This document shows positions 53,252-62,076 of a stretch of 64,000 nucleotides of DNA, in pieces. The stretch is taken from assembly GCA_018223375.1 (NCBI GenBank), contig JAGTTS010000004.1, forward strand, positions 62,001-126,000, written 5' to 3'. The notes under the pieces were generated by a model that saw only the letters and a list, made by a program, of their open reading frames with translations, was not told where the DNA came from and searched no databases. Numbering within the stretch: position 1 is the first letter of the stretch; each line of letters starts with the position of its first letter. Source of the DNA: Clostridiaceae bacterium Marseille-Q3526 (GTDB lineage: Bacteria; Bacillota; Clostridia; Lachnospirales; Lachnospiraceae). The translations under genes and the position numbers were made by a program.

Positions 53252-54697
53252 ATGAAAAGATTAATTGCATTTTTCGGGAGTCTGGGATTAATGCTCGCCT
53301 CCAGTCCGCTGACAGCTCTGGCTGCAGGAACCGGAAGCGCAGGGGAGACGGGATCCGTTCCGCTGTGGATGTGTGTTCCATTTGCCGGACTTTTATTGTG
53401 TATTGCAGTGCTGCCCCTTGTTAAGGGAGAGTGGTGGGAGAGCCACCAGCCTCATGCAGTGCTGTTTTGGTCTCTTTTGTTTGCGGTTCCGTTTGCTGTG
53501 AAGTTTGGAGCCGGGACAGCGTCTGAGACAATTTTAGAGTGTCTTATCAATGATTATCTGACATTTATTGTTTTACTGTTTGGTTTGTTCTGCGTGTCTG
53601 GTAATATTACCATGTCCGGCGATCTAGCCGGTTCTCCCAGAGTGAATGTGGGACTGCTGGCTCTGGGAACACTGCTTTCCAGCTGGATTGGAACGACGGG
53701 AGCCAGTATGCTGATGATCCGTCCGGTCATTAAAATGAACTCCTGGAGAAAAAGAAAACGTCATATTATTATTTTCTTTATCTTTTTGGTATCAAATATC
53801 GGCGGATGTCTGACACCTATCGGGGATCCGCCTCTTTTAATGGGCTTTATGAGGGGAGTGCCATTTTTCTGGAGTCTTCACCTGCTTCCGATTCTTCTGG
53901 TGAATATGGCTGTCCTGCTGGCAATTTTTTATTTTATTGATTTGAGGGCTTACCGAAAAGACATTGCTATTGGCTTAAAGCCAGATATCAGCAAACCAGG
54001 TACAGAAGTAAAACTGAGAGGAACCCATAATTTGATTTTTCTGGCAGCCATTGTAGGAGCAGTGATTCTGAGCGGAACGCTTCCTGGCCTTCCTGCTTTT
54101 CAGGATGCGGCTGGAAATGTAAAGGGAATTCATATTTTTGGGGAAGTAGTGCTTTCCTACCCGGCCATTATAGAGATTGTGATTATACTGATTTCAGCAT
54201 TCCTGTCTTTCAAGACTACAGAATCAGAGATTCGTCGTGAAAATCACTTTACCTGGGGCGCAATTCAGGAGGTTGCTGTACTCTTCATTGGTATTTTCAT
54301 TACCATGCAGCCAGCTCTGATGCTTTTGAAGGCCAATGGAGCTAATCTGGGAATTACAGAACCTTTTGAGATGTTCTGGGCGACGGGGCTTTTATCCAGT
54401 TTTTTGGATAACACGCCTACCTACCTGGTATTCCTGACAACAGCCGGAGCGGTCGGATTTACAGAGGGACTGACCACCTCCCTGGGAGTGATTCCGATTC
54501 AGATGCTGACGGCAATTTCCTGCGGAGCTGTGTTCATGGGAGCCAATACCTATATCGGAAACGCGCCGAACTTTATGGTGAAATCCATTGCAGACGAGAA
54601 CGGTGTGCGGATGCCGTCCTTCTTCGGATATCTGCTCTGGTCTCTGGTAATTCTGGTTCCGGTCTTTGCTCTGGACATGCTGCTGTTTTTCCTGTAG
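53252..54697 (+). CDS. Na+/H+ antiporter, NhaD/ArsB-like
   Basis: Ion transporter superfamily membrane protein, 481 residues, about 12 segments. It begins with a cleavable or anchor-like hydrophobic N-terminus (about 1-25). NIGGCLTPIGDPPLLMGF and GANTYIGNAPNFMVKSIAD are the paired substrate hairpins, very typical of NhaD-type sodium:proton antiporters. The start is at 53252, with GGAGG upstream. It is followed 14 bp later by a cytidylate-kinase-like protein, an association that may mean regulation (inference). Relevant to Na+ cycling with Rnf if the latter pumps Na+. Confidence 0.9.
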   Translation: MKRLIAFFGSLGLMLASSPLTALAAGTGSAGETGSVPLWMCVPFAGLLLCIAVLPLVKGEWWESHQPHAVLFWSLLFAVPFAVKFGAGTASETILECLINDYLTFIVLLFGLFCVSGNITMSGDLAGSPRVNVGLLALGTLLSSWIGTTGASMLMIRPVIKMNSWRKRKRHIIIFFIFLVSNIGGCLTPIGDPPLLMGFMRGVPFFWSLHLLPILLVNMAVLLAIFYFIDLRAYRKDIAIGLKPDISKPGTEVKLRGTHNLIFLAAIVGAVILSGTLPGLPAFQDAAGNVKGIHIFGEVVLSYPAIIEIVIILISAFLSFKTTESEIRRENHFTWGAIQEVAVLFIGIFITMQPALMLLKANGANLGITEPFEMFWATGLLSSFLDNTPTYLVFLTTAGAVGFTEGLTTSLGVIPIQMLTAISCGAVFMGANTYIGNAPNFMVKSIADENGVRMPSFFGYLLWSLVILVPVFALDMLLFFL

Positions 54698-54711
54698 GGA
54701 GGTAATGGACG

Positions 54712-55779
54712 ATGAGTGGAAATACAAATAATGAAACAAAAATCAGAGCGCTGGCTGAACGGATTTACGATCTGGACGCCCAGGTTTACGCTTCCTTAGG
54801 ATCCTCTCTGGGCCGCGTATTCAACCGGGACAGAGAGCGGTGCGTCAGAGAGCTGATTTCGCTAATGACTACCAGGCCGGAGGGAAACCTGGTCCGCAGC
54901 GAGATTGCCCTGATTGGAAATATGGCCAGAACCATTCAGGATAAGGAAGAACGCCGCCTGGTCATGACGGAATATAATGAGATTCTCCAGGCAGTGATGG
55001 AGCTGCCCACCAGCTTTGCCAGCGGAGATGTGGTAAATCTGGAGCTGGCAAAATTAAATACCTTCAATTTAAAGAACCGGTTCACAGACAAGGATCATCT
55101 GATTATCTGCATCGGCTGGACCTATGGAAGCGGAGGCGTAAACATTGGCTTCAAGCTGGCTGATAAATTAAAAATCAACTTCTATGACGCAGAGATTTTC
55201 GAAGCCGTTTTAAAACGTCTGAAGGCGGAGAAGGATTCTGTGGAAGACAAGGGCGGATACAAGATTGAATCGCCCGGGGAAAAGCTTCAGAACCCCAGCG
55301 ACGCCTTTAAGCCGGAGCGGCATCTGACGCTGCGCCAGCATATGCGGGAGTTCAGCCGGTTCCACGGCCTTCCCAAGGAGGACGCGGTATTCTTTAACGA
55401 GAGCGATCTGCTCTGCGACATGGCGAAGAAGGAGGACTTCGTAATTCTGGGACGATGCAGCGACGTGATTATGACAAATAACCATATCCCCCACGTCAGC
55501 ATCTACATTACGGCGCCTTTTGAGCAGCGCATCAAGAGAGCCATGGAGATTGACAGTACGCTGACCGTCAAGCAGGCGGCCCGCTACTTAAAGCATCTGG
55601 ACAGAGAGCGTTCCAAGCATTACCGGTTCTATACAGGCCGTCAGTGGGGAAACGCCAATAACTACGATCTCTGCATTAACAGCGCCAGCTACGGAATCGA
55701 CGGAACCGTGGACTTTATTTACAACATGATTACCCTGCGTCAGAAAGAGAGCAAAAAAGAAACGGAAGTCCATCAGTAA
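54712..55779 (+). CDS. Cytidylate kinase-like family protein with helical N-terminal domain
   Basis: A 355-residue protein. The C-terminal two thirds resemble the cytidylate-kinase-like family: IICIGWTYGSGGVNIGFKLA is a P-loop-like start (about residue 128 on), and DFVILGRCSDVIM then HVSIYITAPFEQRIKRA fit the NMP-kinase fold. The usual Walker lysine of GxxGxGKS is missing (GSGGVN instead), as is common in this group. The N-terminal 125 residues are helical and resemble nothing I recognise. Coupled to the NhaD-like antiporter. Whether it phosphorylates anything is unknown. Confidence 0.8.
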   Translation: MSGNTNNETKIRALAERIYDLDAQVYASLGSSLGRVFNRDRERCVRELISLMTTRPEGNLVRSEIALIGNMARTIQDKEERRLVMTEYNEILQAVMELPTSFASGDVVNLELAKLNTFNLKNRFTDKDHLIICIGWTYGSGGVNIGFKLADKLKINFYDAEIFEAVLKRLKAEKDSVEDKGGYKIESPGEKLQNPSDAFKPERHLTLRQHMREFSRFHGLPKEDAVFFNESDLLCDMAKKEDFVILGRCSDVIMTNNHIPHVSIYITAPFEQRIKRAMEIDSTLTVKQAARYLKHLDRERSKHYRFYTGRQWGNANNYDLCINSASYGIDGTVDFIYNMITLRQKESKKETEVHQ

Positions 55780-55813
55780 TTTCTTACGTTTTCTTACATT
55801 TTTCTTCATTTAA

Positions 55814-55842
55814 TTGTGCCGGTTCCTGCTTTGTGGTATAAT
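55814..55842 (+). promoter_or_regulatory. Promoter of the AIM24 gene
   Basis: TTGTGC (55814-55819), 17-bp spacer, TATAAT (55837-55842) with extended TGG. Confidence 0.8.
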
Positions 55843-55889
55843 TTCACAAAATCAGGACCGTTTGGGAACTTTAAATGGGGAGGTAGTGA

Positions 55890-56663
55890 ATGTATCAGAT
55901 TTCTAATTTTACTGACAATGACGATGTAAAGATTCTTGATGAGATGGGAGCTTTTCAGGTAATCGAGTATCAGAGAGACTTGAGCGTGTCTCCGTCTTCT
56001 GCGATCACAGCGTATTTCAGCTCTGAGATGAATGTGAGAAAGCGCCAGCTGGTCTGCTATCTGGACAAATCCCACGTGACTATCCAGGCAGGGGCTATGC
56101 AGTGGATGTTGGGAAATGTAAACGCCACCACAGGGGTAAAGGGAGTCGGCGATTTCTTTGGAAAGGCAGTCCGCGGCAAGGCCAGCGGCGAGTCGGCGAT
56201 TAAACCGGAGTACACCGGAGACGGAGTTCTGGTGCTGGAGCCGACCTATAAGCATCTGATTTTGATGGATACCGCTTCATGGGGCGGAGGCGTTGTGCTG
56301 GACGACGGACTGTTTCTGGCCTGTGAATCCAGCCTGAAGCACAAAGCGGTGATGCGGTCCAACTTTTCCTCAGCCGTAGCTGGAGGAGAAGGCCTGTTCA
56401 ACCTGAGTCTGAACGGTTCAGGCGTATTCTGTATTGAATCAGAGTGTCCGAAGGAGGAGCTTATCGAGATTACGCTGCAGGACGACGTGCTCAAGGTAGA
56501 TGGAAACCACGCCATTGCCTGGAGCAAATCTCTGGAGTTTACAGTGGAGCGTTCCGGAAAGACTCTGATTGGATCCGCCGCTTCCGGAGAAGGCCTTGTG
56601 AACGTTTACCGCGGCACAGGCAAGGTGCTGATGATGCCTACAGCGAAGATGCTTAATATTTAA
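55890..56663 (+). CDS. AIM24 family protein
   Basis: A 257-residue beta-rich protein of the AIM24/TerD-like double-stranded beta-helix family. Visible blocks are VTIQAGAMQWMLGNV, GDGVLVLEPTYKHLILMD, GVVLDDGLFLACESSLKHK and GSGVFCIES. The family is named after a yeast mitochondrial protein; the bacterial role is unknown. The start follows GGGGAGG. It is a single-gene transcript with its own promoter and terminator. Confidence 0.88.
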   Translation: MYQISNFTDNDDVKILDEMGAFQVIEYQRDLSVSPSSAITAYFSSEMNVRKRQLVCYLDKSHVTIQAGAMQWMLGNVNATTGVKGVGDFFGKAVRGKASGESAIKPEYTGDGVLVLEPTYKHLILMDTASWGGGVVLDDGLFLACESSLKHKAVMRSNFSSAVAGGEGLFNLSLNGSGVFCIESECPKEELIEITLQDDVLKVDGNHAIAWSKSLEFTVERSGKTLIGSAASGEGLVNVYRGTGKVLMMPTAKMLNI

Positions 56664-56688
56664 TCAGGAATCAAGTCACTGGTAAAAG

Positions 56689-56738
56689 AGACTGTTGCAG
56701 CAGCAGATGATGTTCTGTTTCTGGAGCAGTCTTTTTTT
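56689..56738 (+). terminator. Terminator after the AIM24 gene
   Basis: AGACTGTT pairs with AGCAGTCT-type arm (8 bp, one G-U) over a long loop, followed by seven T. Confidence 0.6.
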
Positions 56739-56802
56739 GTGCAAAAATGAGGAAATACATAGAAAATGGCAATAAAAGAAAAATTTGATAGATATTTTCT
56801 AT

Positions 56803-56830
56803 TTGAAAAAAATTTACGATCCAGTACAAT
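56803..56830 (+). promoter_or_regulatory. Promoter of the DUF3798 ABC operon
   Basis: TTGAAA (56803-56808), 16-bp spacer, TACAAT (56825-56830). AT-rich surroundings. Confidence 0.65.
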
Positions 56831-56876
56831 TTTAATTGGAATACATTAATTGAAAAAACCTGCTTGGGAGGAAACT

Positions 56877-58412
56877 ATGCTGGAAGTAAAACAGTTATCC
56901 AAGAGCTTTGAAGGGAATTATGTGCTGAAGGGAGTCAGCCTTTCCATAAAAGCAGGGGAAATTTATGGGCTGATTGGAGCTAATGGTTCGGGAAAAAGCA
57001 CCTTGATGAATATTTTAAATGGAAATGAAAAGATTCGGAGAACTGGCGGATATGAGGGGGAAATTCTGATTGACGGAAAGAGAATCAGAATCGAAAACAG
57101 AGCTCAGTCAGAGGCTCAGGGAATCGCCATGGTGCATCAGGAGCTGGCGCTGTTTGCTGGAATGACGGTCGGGGAAAATATAAAAATTAACCGGGAAAAT
57201 GTAAAAGGGAAAGGACTTTTTGTGCCGGAGCTGGCCTATGTGGATGAGAAAAAGAACCGGGAGGATGCAGTCTGCACACTGTACCGGATCGGTTCAGATC
57301 TGGATCCGGATATCCAGATTGATCGTCTGGCTTTAAATCAGAAGCAGTTTGTGGAGATTGCCAGAGAGCTGGACAACCAGAATGTTCGGCTTCTGATGCT
57401 GGACGAGCCTACCAGTTCGTTAAATATCACAGAGACAAAGGGACTGTTAGCCTGTATCCGGGAAATTGCCAGAGAGGGAATTGCAGTTTTATTTATTTCC
57501 CACCGCTTAGATGAGATCATGGAAATATGCGATCGGGTGTCTGTTCTGCGGGATGGAGAACTTATTTCTACTTATAATAAAGAAGACTTTGATGCAGAAC
57601 GATTTGCCGACGACATGGTGGGCAGAGAGATTGTGAAAGCCAGACGCCATGAAACCCGGTCAGGAGGCCAGACTCTGTTTTCTTATAGGGGACTGCCGGA
57701 AAATCAAAGCCTGGATGTGCTTGAGGGGGAGATTTTAGGTATTACCGGACTGGCCGGGCAGGGGCAGGAGGAGCTGCTGGACGGTCTGTTTGGCATGAAA
57801 AAGGCAGAGTATCAGGCTGTCTACAAGGGGAAAAAGCTGAAGCCTGGAGATACGGAAAATCTGATCCATCACAGGATTTACTACCTCTCGGAAGACAGAG
57901 GAACGGCCAGCCTTCTCCTGGACAGTCCCATATGGGAAAATATGGTGTTTGGAACAGAAAAGGTCCACCCGGAATTTCTGCGTCTCCGGAAATGTCCGGC
58001 GCTTTCTTTTCTGAATCATAAGGCGGTTGATTCCCACGCCAGGGAACTGATCGATCGTTTGAATATTGTATGCAGAGATCCGGAGCAGAAGGTGAGAGAG
58101 CTTTCAGGAGGAAATCAGCAGAAGGTCTGCGTCAGCCGGGCGATTACCTTCCAGCCGGAGCTGCTTTTAATCGGAGAACCCACCAGGGGAATCGACGTCT
58201 ACTCCAAGGAGCTGATTCTTCAGTGGCTTTTAAAAATCAACAAGGAGTACCACACGACGCTGGTGGTGGCTTCCGGAGAACTGGAGGAGCTTCTGCGGAT
58301 CTGCGACAGGATTGCTGTGATGCACCAGGGAAAGGTATTTAAGATATTTGACAATAACAGTACGAGTCTGGAGGAACTGACTCTGGCTCTTTATGGGAGG
58401 GAACTCAGGTGA
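56877..58412 (+). CDS. Sugar/nucleoside-type ABC importer ATPase (RbsA/XylG/YufO-like)
   Basis: A 511-residue tandem ATPase. The first domain has Walker A GANGSGKST, Walker B LLMLDEPTSSL and an unusual signature NQKQFVEIARE. The second domain lacks a normal Walker A (GITGLAGQGQEELLDGLFG), as usual in this family, but keeps the signature LSGGNQQKVCVSRAI and ELLLIGEPTRGIDV. Start 56877 with GGGAGGAAA; a frame open from 56850 has no ribosome site. It is the first gene of the operon ATPase, permease, permease, DUF3798 lipoprotein. The importer family carries sugars, nucleosides or autoinducers. Confidence 0.92.
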   Translation: MLEVKQLSKSFEGNYVLKGVSLSIKAGEIYGLIGANGSGKSTLMNILNGNEKIRRTGGYEGEILIDGKRIRIENRAQSEAQGIAMVHQELALFAGMTVGENIKINRENVKGKGLFVPELAYVDEKKNREDAVCTLYRIGSDLDPDIQIDRLALNQKQFVEIARELDNQNVRLLMLDEPTSSLNITETKGLLACIREIAREGIAVLFISHRLDEIMEICDRVSVLRDGELISTYNKEDFDAERFADDMVGREIVKARRHETRSGGQTLFSYRGLPENQSLDVLEGEILGITGLAGQGQEELLDGLFGMKKAEYQAVYKGKKLKPGDTENLIHHRIYYLSEDRGTASLLLDSPIWENMVFGTEKVHPEFLRLRKCPALSFLNHKAVDSHARELIDRLNIVCRDPEQKVRELSGGNQQKVCVSRAITFQPELLLIGEPTRGIDVYSKELILQWLLKINKEYHTTLVVASGELEELLRICDRIAVMHQGKVFKIFDNNSTSLEELTLALYGRELR

Positions 58413-59452
58413 AAACAAAATATTTGAACCCCCCGCAGGTGATTATGCTGGCGTTTATGGGCATTCTGCTTCTGGCAGCCATGGGAATTGACATGGATAT
58501 GGCGGGAATTATCAGCGACGCCCTAGTAAAATGGGCCATGAACGGCGTGATTGTCCTGTCTCTGATTCCTATGATCAATGTGGGAGCAGGAAGAAATTTC
58601 GGTATGACCATCGGACTGTCGGCAGGACTTGTAGGCATGATTTTTGCCCTGAATGCCCGCCTGACTTCGTGGACAGGCTTTTTCTGCTCCATATTGGCGG
58701 GAATGGCGGTCGCGCTTGTATTTGGCCTGATCTATGCGGCGGTTTTAAACAGACTGAAGCTGAACGAGGAGATTGTGGGAACCTTTGCGGGCTATTCCTT
58801 TATTCCTATTATGAACCTGTTTTATACCTTTGTGCCTGTGACCAACCGCCAGATGCTGTATCCTATCGGCGGCCAGGGACTCCGGCCAAAGGTCAATCTG
58901 GAAAATTATTTCGGACAGATTTTAGACCGGCTGTGGCAGATAGAAATCGGCGGCGTTGTGATTCCCCTTGGACTTCTTCTGTTTTTCTTTGGAATCGGCC
59001 TTCTGCTCTGGCTTTTTTCTAAAACGAGGACAGGCCTGATTTTTACGGCTATTGCAGAAAATGAGAAGTTTGCCAGGCTGACCGGTATCAGGGTAAACAG
59101 ATACCGCACCATCGCCATCGTCATGTCCACAGTGATTGCGGCAGTGGGAGTGGTGGTGTACTCCCAGAGCTACGGCATTCTGCATCTGTATGACGGCCCG
59201 TTTATGATGAGTTTTCCCGCTGTTTCAGCGATTGTGATCGGCGGCGCCAGCCCGAAAAAGGCTACGGTGATGAACGCCCTGATCGGTACGTTTCTGTACC
59301 AGACTACCTACCTGCTGTCCATCCCTGTGGCCAACGCGCTGCTGATACCGGAGATGGCGGAGATCCTGCGTACCATTATTACAAGCGGCATTATTTTGTA
59401 TGCATTTATTTTTGAGAGGAAGGATGCGAGACATGAAGTACATAAAGCGTAA
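58409..59452 (+). CDS. ABC importer permease 1
   Basis: RbsC-like permease (branched-chain/ribose type), 347 residues, about 8-10 segments. The internal NEEIVGTFAGYSFIPIMN resembles the family's permease motif, and IVIGGASPKKATVMNAL is close to the conserved GGxS block. GTG start inside the ATPase stop codon (overlap of 4 bases), so coupled. It forms a heterodimer with the next permease. Confidence 0.9.
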   Translation: MKTKYLNPPQVIMLAFMGILLLAAMGIDMDMAGIISDALVKWAMNGVIVLSLIPMINVGAGRNFGMTIGLSAGLVGMIFALNARLTSWTGFFCSILAGMAVALVFGLIYAAVLNRLKLNEEIVGTFAGYSFIPIMNLFYTFVPVTNRQMLYPIGGQGLRPKVNLENYFGQILDRLWQIEIGGVVIPLGLLLFFFGIGLLLWLFSKTRTGLIFTAIAENEKFARLTGIRVNRYRTIAIVMSTVIAAVGVVVYSQSYGILHLYDGPFMMSFPAVSAIVIGGASPKKATVMNALIGTFLYQTTYLLSIPVANALLIPEMAEILRTIITSGIILYAFIFERKDARHEVHKA

Positions 59453-60476
59453 TATCGTTCCCATCGCTGTTCTGGCTCTGGCCATTCTGTCCTTTCGGTT
59501 TGCAGGAATCAGCCTGTCCTATCTGGCCTCAGAGGTGTACACGCGGTTTATCCGCAACATTCTGTTTACTCTGGCATTGATTTTGCCGGTGACCTGCGGA
59601 ATGGGGCTGAATTTTGCTATTGTAGTAGGCGCCATCTCGGCCCAGACTGCTATGGTTATCTCTGTAGATTTGATGCTGGAGGGCGGACCCGCGCTTCTCT
59701 TTGTCGTCGGCCTGAGCTTTATCCTGTCTGTTGTGTTTGGATGGATGGTGGCGGCTCTCCTAAACAGGGCCAAGGGAAAAGAGATGATTGTGTCCATCAT
59801 GGTGGGACAGTTAAGCTCAGTCATCTACCAGTTCGTGTTTATGGTGGCCTACGGCATGTTTTTTGAGCCGAGGAACCAGGAAATTATCCTGGATCGGGGA
59901 ATCGGCGTGCGGAGCATGATTGACGCCAAAAATATCAGCGCTGTTTTTAAAAGCGTGCTGCCCTTTGAATTTGACGGAAAGACGTATTCGCTGCTTCCGC
60001 TGATCTTTATTGCGGCATTTTCCCTTCTGCTGTTTTACATTCAGCGTACCAGACTGGGAACGCTGGCCAGAGCGGTGGGAACGGATCTGCACACAGCGGA
60101 AAAGCTGGGAATTAAGAGCGACCGGGTGAGAACTATCTGCATTATTATCTCAACGCTGTTTGCGGCCATGAGCCAGATTCTGTTTGTGGCGGATTTTGGC
60201 ACCATTAACGTGTATACAGGTCATCTGGGGCTGGATACTTTCGCGGCGGCGGCGATTCTGGTAGGAGGAGCTTCTATTAAAAAGGCGAAGATGCGCCACT
60301 GCTTTTTAGGAGTCCTGCTGTTTCACGCGCTGTTTGTCACCTCGCCGATGGCAGGACAGAACCTGTTCAACAATCCTGCTGTGGGAGAGTATTTCCGATC
60401 CTTTGTGGCCTACGGCGTCATTGTAATCGCCATTATGCTGAATCTCAGGACAGAAAAGGAGAAGGCTGAAAATTAA
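59433..60476 (+). CDS. ABC importer permease 2
   Basis: Second RbsC-like permease, 347 residues, with FAAAAILVGGASIKKAKM and MGLNFAIVVGAISAQTAM as family marks. The start is taken at 59433 (AGGAAGG upstream); 59424 is possible. It overlaps the end of permease 1 by 20 bases. Confidence 0.9.
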   Translation: MKYIKRNIVPIAVLALAILSFRFAGISLSYLASEVYTRFIRNILFTLALILPVTCGMGLNFAIVVGAISAQTAMVISVDLMLEGGPALLFVVGLSFILSVVFGWMVAALLNRAKGKEMIVSIMVGQLSSVIYQFVFMVAYGMFFEPRNQEIILDRGIGVRSMIDAKNISAVFKSVLPFEFDGKTYSLLPLIFIAAFSLLLFYIQRTRLGTLARAVGTDLHTAEKLGIKSDRVRTICIIISTLFAAMSQILFVADFGTINVYTGHLGLDTFAAAAILVGGASIKKAKMRHCFLGVLLFHALFVTSPMAGQNLFNNPAVGEYFRSFVAYGVIVIAIMLNLRTEKEKAEN

Positions 60477-60495
60477 AATATGCAAGGGGTTTCTG

Positions 60496-60524
60496 GGAAG
60501 CGGTTTCTGAAGGAGAGCGCTTCC
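60496..60524 (+). promoter_or_regulatory. Intercistronic hairpin before the binding-protein gene
   Basis: GGAAGCG (60496-60502) pairs with CGCTTCC (60518-60524). Such a stem between permease and binding-protein genes can protect the downstream mRNA and raise its level. Confidence 0.55.
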
Positions 60525-60560
60525 ATGAAATAAATAAAATATTACAAAATGGAGGAAGCT

Positions 60561-61781
60561 ATGAGAAAGAAACTGGTAAGCGCATTTCTGGCAGCCGCTC
60601 TGGCTGTCACAGCCCTGACAGGCTGCTCATCCCAGACAGGGGCAGACGCAGAGAGCACAGGCGCCGCTGCGGGGGAAGAGACGACGGCTGGGGAGACAGA
60701 GGCCGGAGAGACCGCTGAAAAAGAGGGAGAAGAGGCAGCTGCAGACGAAGACTACAAAATCGGTATTGTAACACCTACGGTTACAGTCAGCGAGGATGAG
60801 TTCCGCGGCGCTCAGGAGATGGTAGAGAAATATCCGGATTTAGTCGTTCATAAAACCATTCCGGAGAACTTTTCCACTGACAAAGAGGGATGTATTTCCG
60901 TTATCACCAGCCTTGCTGATGATCCGGAGATGAAATACGTGATTTTTGACTGCGGTATGGAGGGAATTATCCCGGCATTCCAGACAATCCGTGAGAAACG
61001 TCCTGACATTGTAACCATGGTTACAAGCAACGATGATCCAAAGCTGTTAAATGAGTATGTAGATATCTCCATTACAACAGACTGGAACCGCCGCGGCGAG
61101 ACAATTGCTACAAAGGCTCATGAGATGGGAGCTAAGACTTTTATCCACTACTCCTTCCCGACTCATATGGCTTCTGAGAGCAAGGTAATCCGCAGAGACA
61201 AGATGAAAGAGACCTGCGAGAAGCTGGGTATGGAATTCGTAGAGATTACAACACCAGATCCTCAGACAGGAAACGGAAGAGCTCCGATGCTTCAGTTCCT
61301 CAGAGAGGATCTTCCGCGCCAGATCGAAAAGTATGGCCCGGATACAAATATCTTCGGCACAAACTGCCCGATGTACGATGTCATTCTGGACGAGGCATTT
61401 AAGTTAAAATTCATCGTAGCAGAGCAGTGCTGCCCGACACCAACCCAGTCTTACCCGACTATTCTGAATCTGGAGATTACAGAGGATGATCTGGGAAATT
61501 ATGACAAGATCAACGAGATGATCACAGAGAAGTCCAAAGAGGCTGGTATGACAGGAAGACTGTCCGGATGGGCAATGCCTTCTTCCGTTTACATTCCTAA
61601 ATTTAAGGTAGAGCTTGCAAAATATATGCATGACAATAACTTAAAGCCAGAGGATGTACTCAGCAAGGAATTCTTAGATGATTTCTCCAAGGAGCATATG
61701 CCGGTAGCAGCAGACTTCGCCATTGCAGGTGAGGGACTGGACAATTACTATATGCTGATTCTGGAAGATATTTATTATTAA
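60561..61781 (+). CDS. DUF3798 substrate-binding lipoprotein
   Basis: A 406-residue secreted lipoprotein: lipobox LTGC (C22), a Glu/Ala/Thr-rich linker (about 25-68), then the DUF3798 domain with a periplasmic-binding-like fold (YKIGIVTPTVTVSEDEFRGA onward). It is predicted to bind the ligand of the RbsA-type importer. GGAGGAAGCT precedes the ATG at 60561. The protein ends exactly before a strong terminator. The ligand of DUF3798 proteins has not been established, to my knowledge. Confidence 0.85.
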   Translation: MRKKLVSAFLAAALAVTALTGCSSQTGADAESTGAAAGEETTAGETEAGETAEKEGEEAAADEDYKIGIVTPTVTVSEDEFRGAQEMVEKYPDLVVHKTIPENFSTDKEGCISVITSLADDPEMKYVIFDCGMEGIIPAFQTIREKRPDIVTMVTSNDDPKLLNEYVDISITTDWNRRGETIATKAHEMGAKTFIHYSFPTHMASESKVIRRDKMKETCEKLGMEFVEITTPDPQTGNGRAPMLQFLREDLPRQIEKYGPDTNIFGTNCPMYDVILDEAFKLKFIVAEQCCPTPTQSYPTILNLEITEDDLGNYDKINEMITEKSKEAGMTGRLSGWAMPSSVYIPKFKVELAKYMHDNNLKPEDVLSKEFLDDFSKEHMPVAADFAIAGEGLDNYYMLILEDIYY

Positions 61782-61786
61782 TCACT

Positions 61787-61823
61787 AAAGCCTGAGGCCG
61801 CGAAGCGGTCTCAGGCTTTTTCT
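61787..61823 (+). terminator. Terminator of the DUF3798 ABC operon
   Basis: 15-bp stem AAAGCCTGAGGCCGC / GCGGTCTCAGGCTTT with GAA loop (one G-U) and TTTTT tail. Confidence 0.9.
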
Positions 61824-61857
61824 AAAGAACTCATCTGAACTATAACAAAATGAGAAA

Positions 61858-61977
61858 TATGTGGTAAAATTTTTTATCGTACCACATAAATGTGTCTATT
61901 TCTTGTCTTATTATAGCATGCAGATCAAATAAATCAATCATTAATTATAAAAATTTTGTAAAAATCTTGAAGATTTT
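61858..61977 (+). promoter_or_regulatory. AT-rich region with inverted repeats before the capsule genes
   Basis: TATGTGGTA (61858-61866) and TACCACATA (61880-61888) form a 9-bp inverted repeat with a 13-base loop; ACCACATAA occurs again near 62012. AAAATCTT-G-AAGATTTT at 61961-61977 is a perfect palindrome. They are candidate operators of the polysaccharide operon. No reliable -35/-10 pair was found in the 250-bp region. Confidence 0.4.
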
Positions 61978-62076
61978 GGCATGAAAGTTTACGTTTTTCT
62001 TACTCATCGGTCAAAGAACACCACATAATTCTCATTATGTAATAAAACGGTCAATGACAGTTTGATGGAGAGCAAA

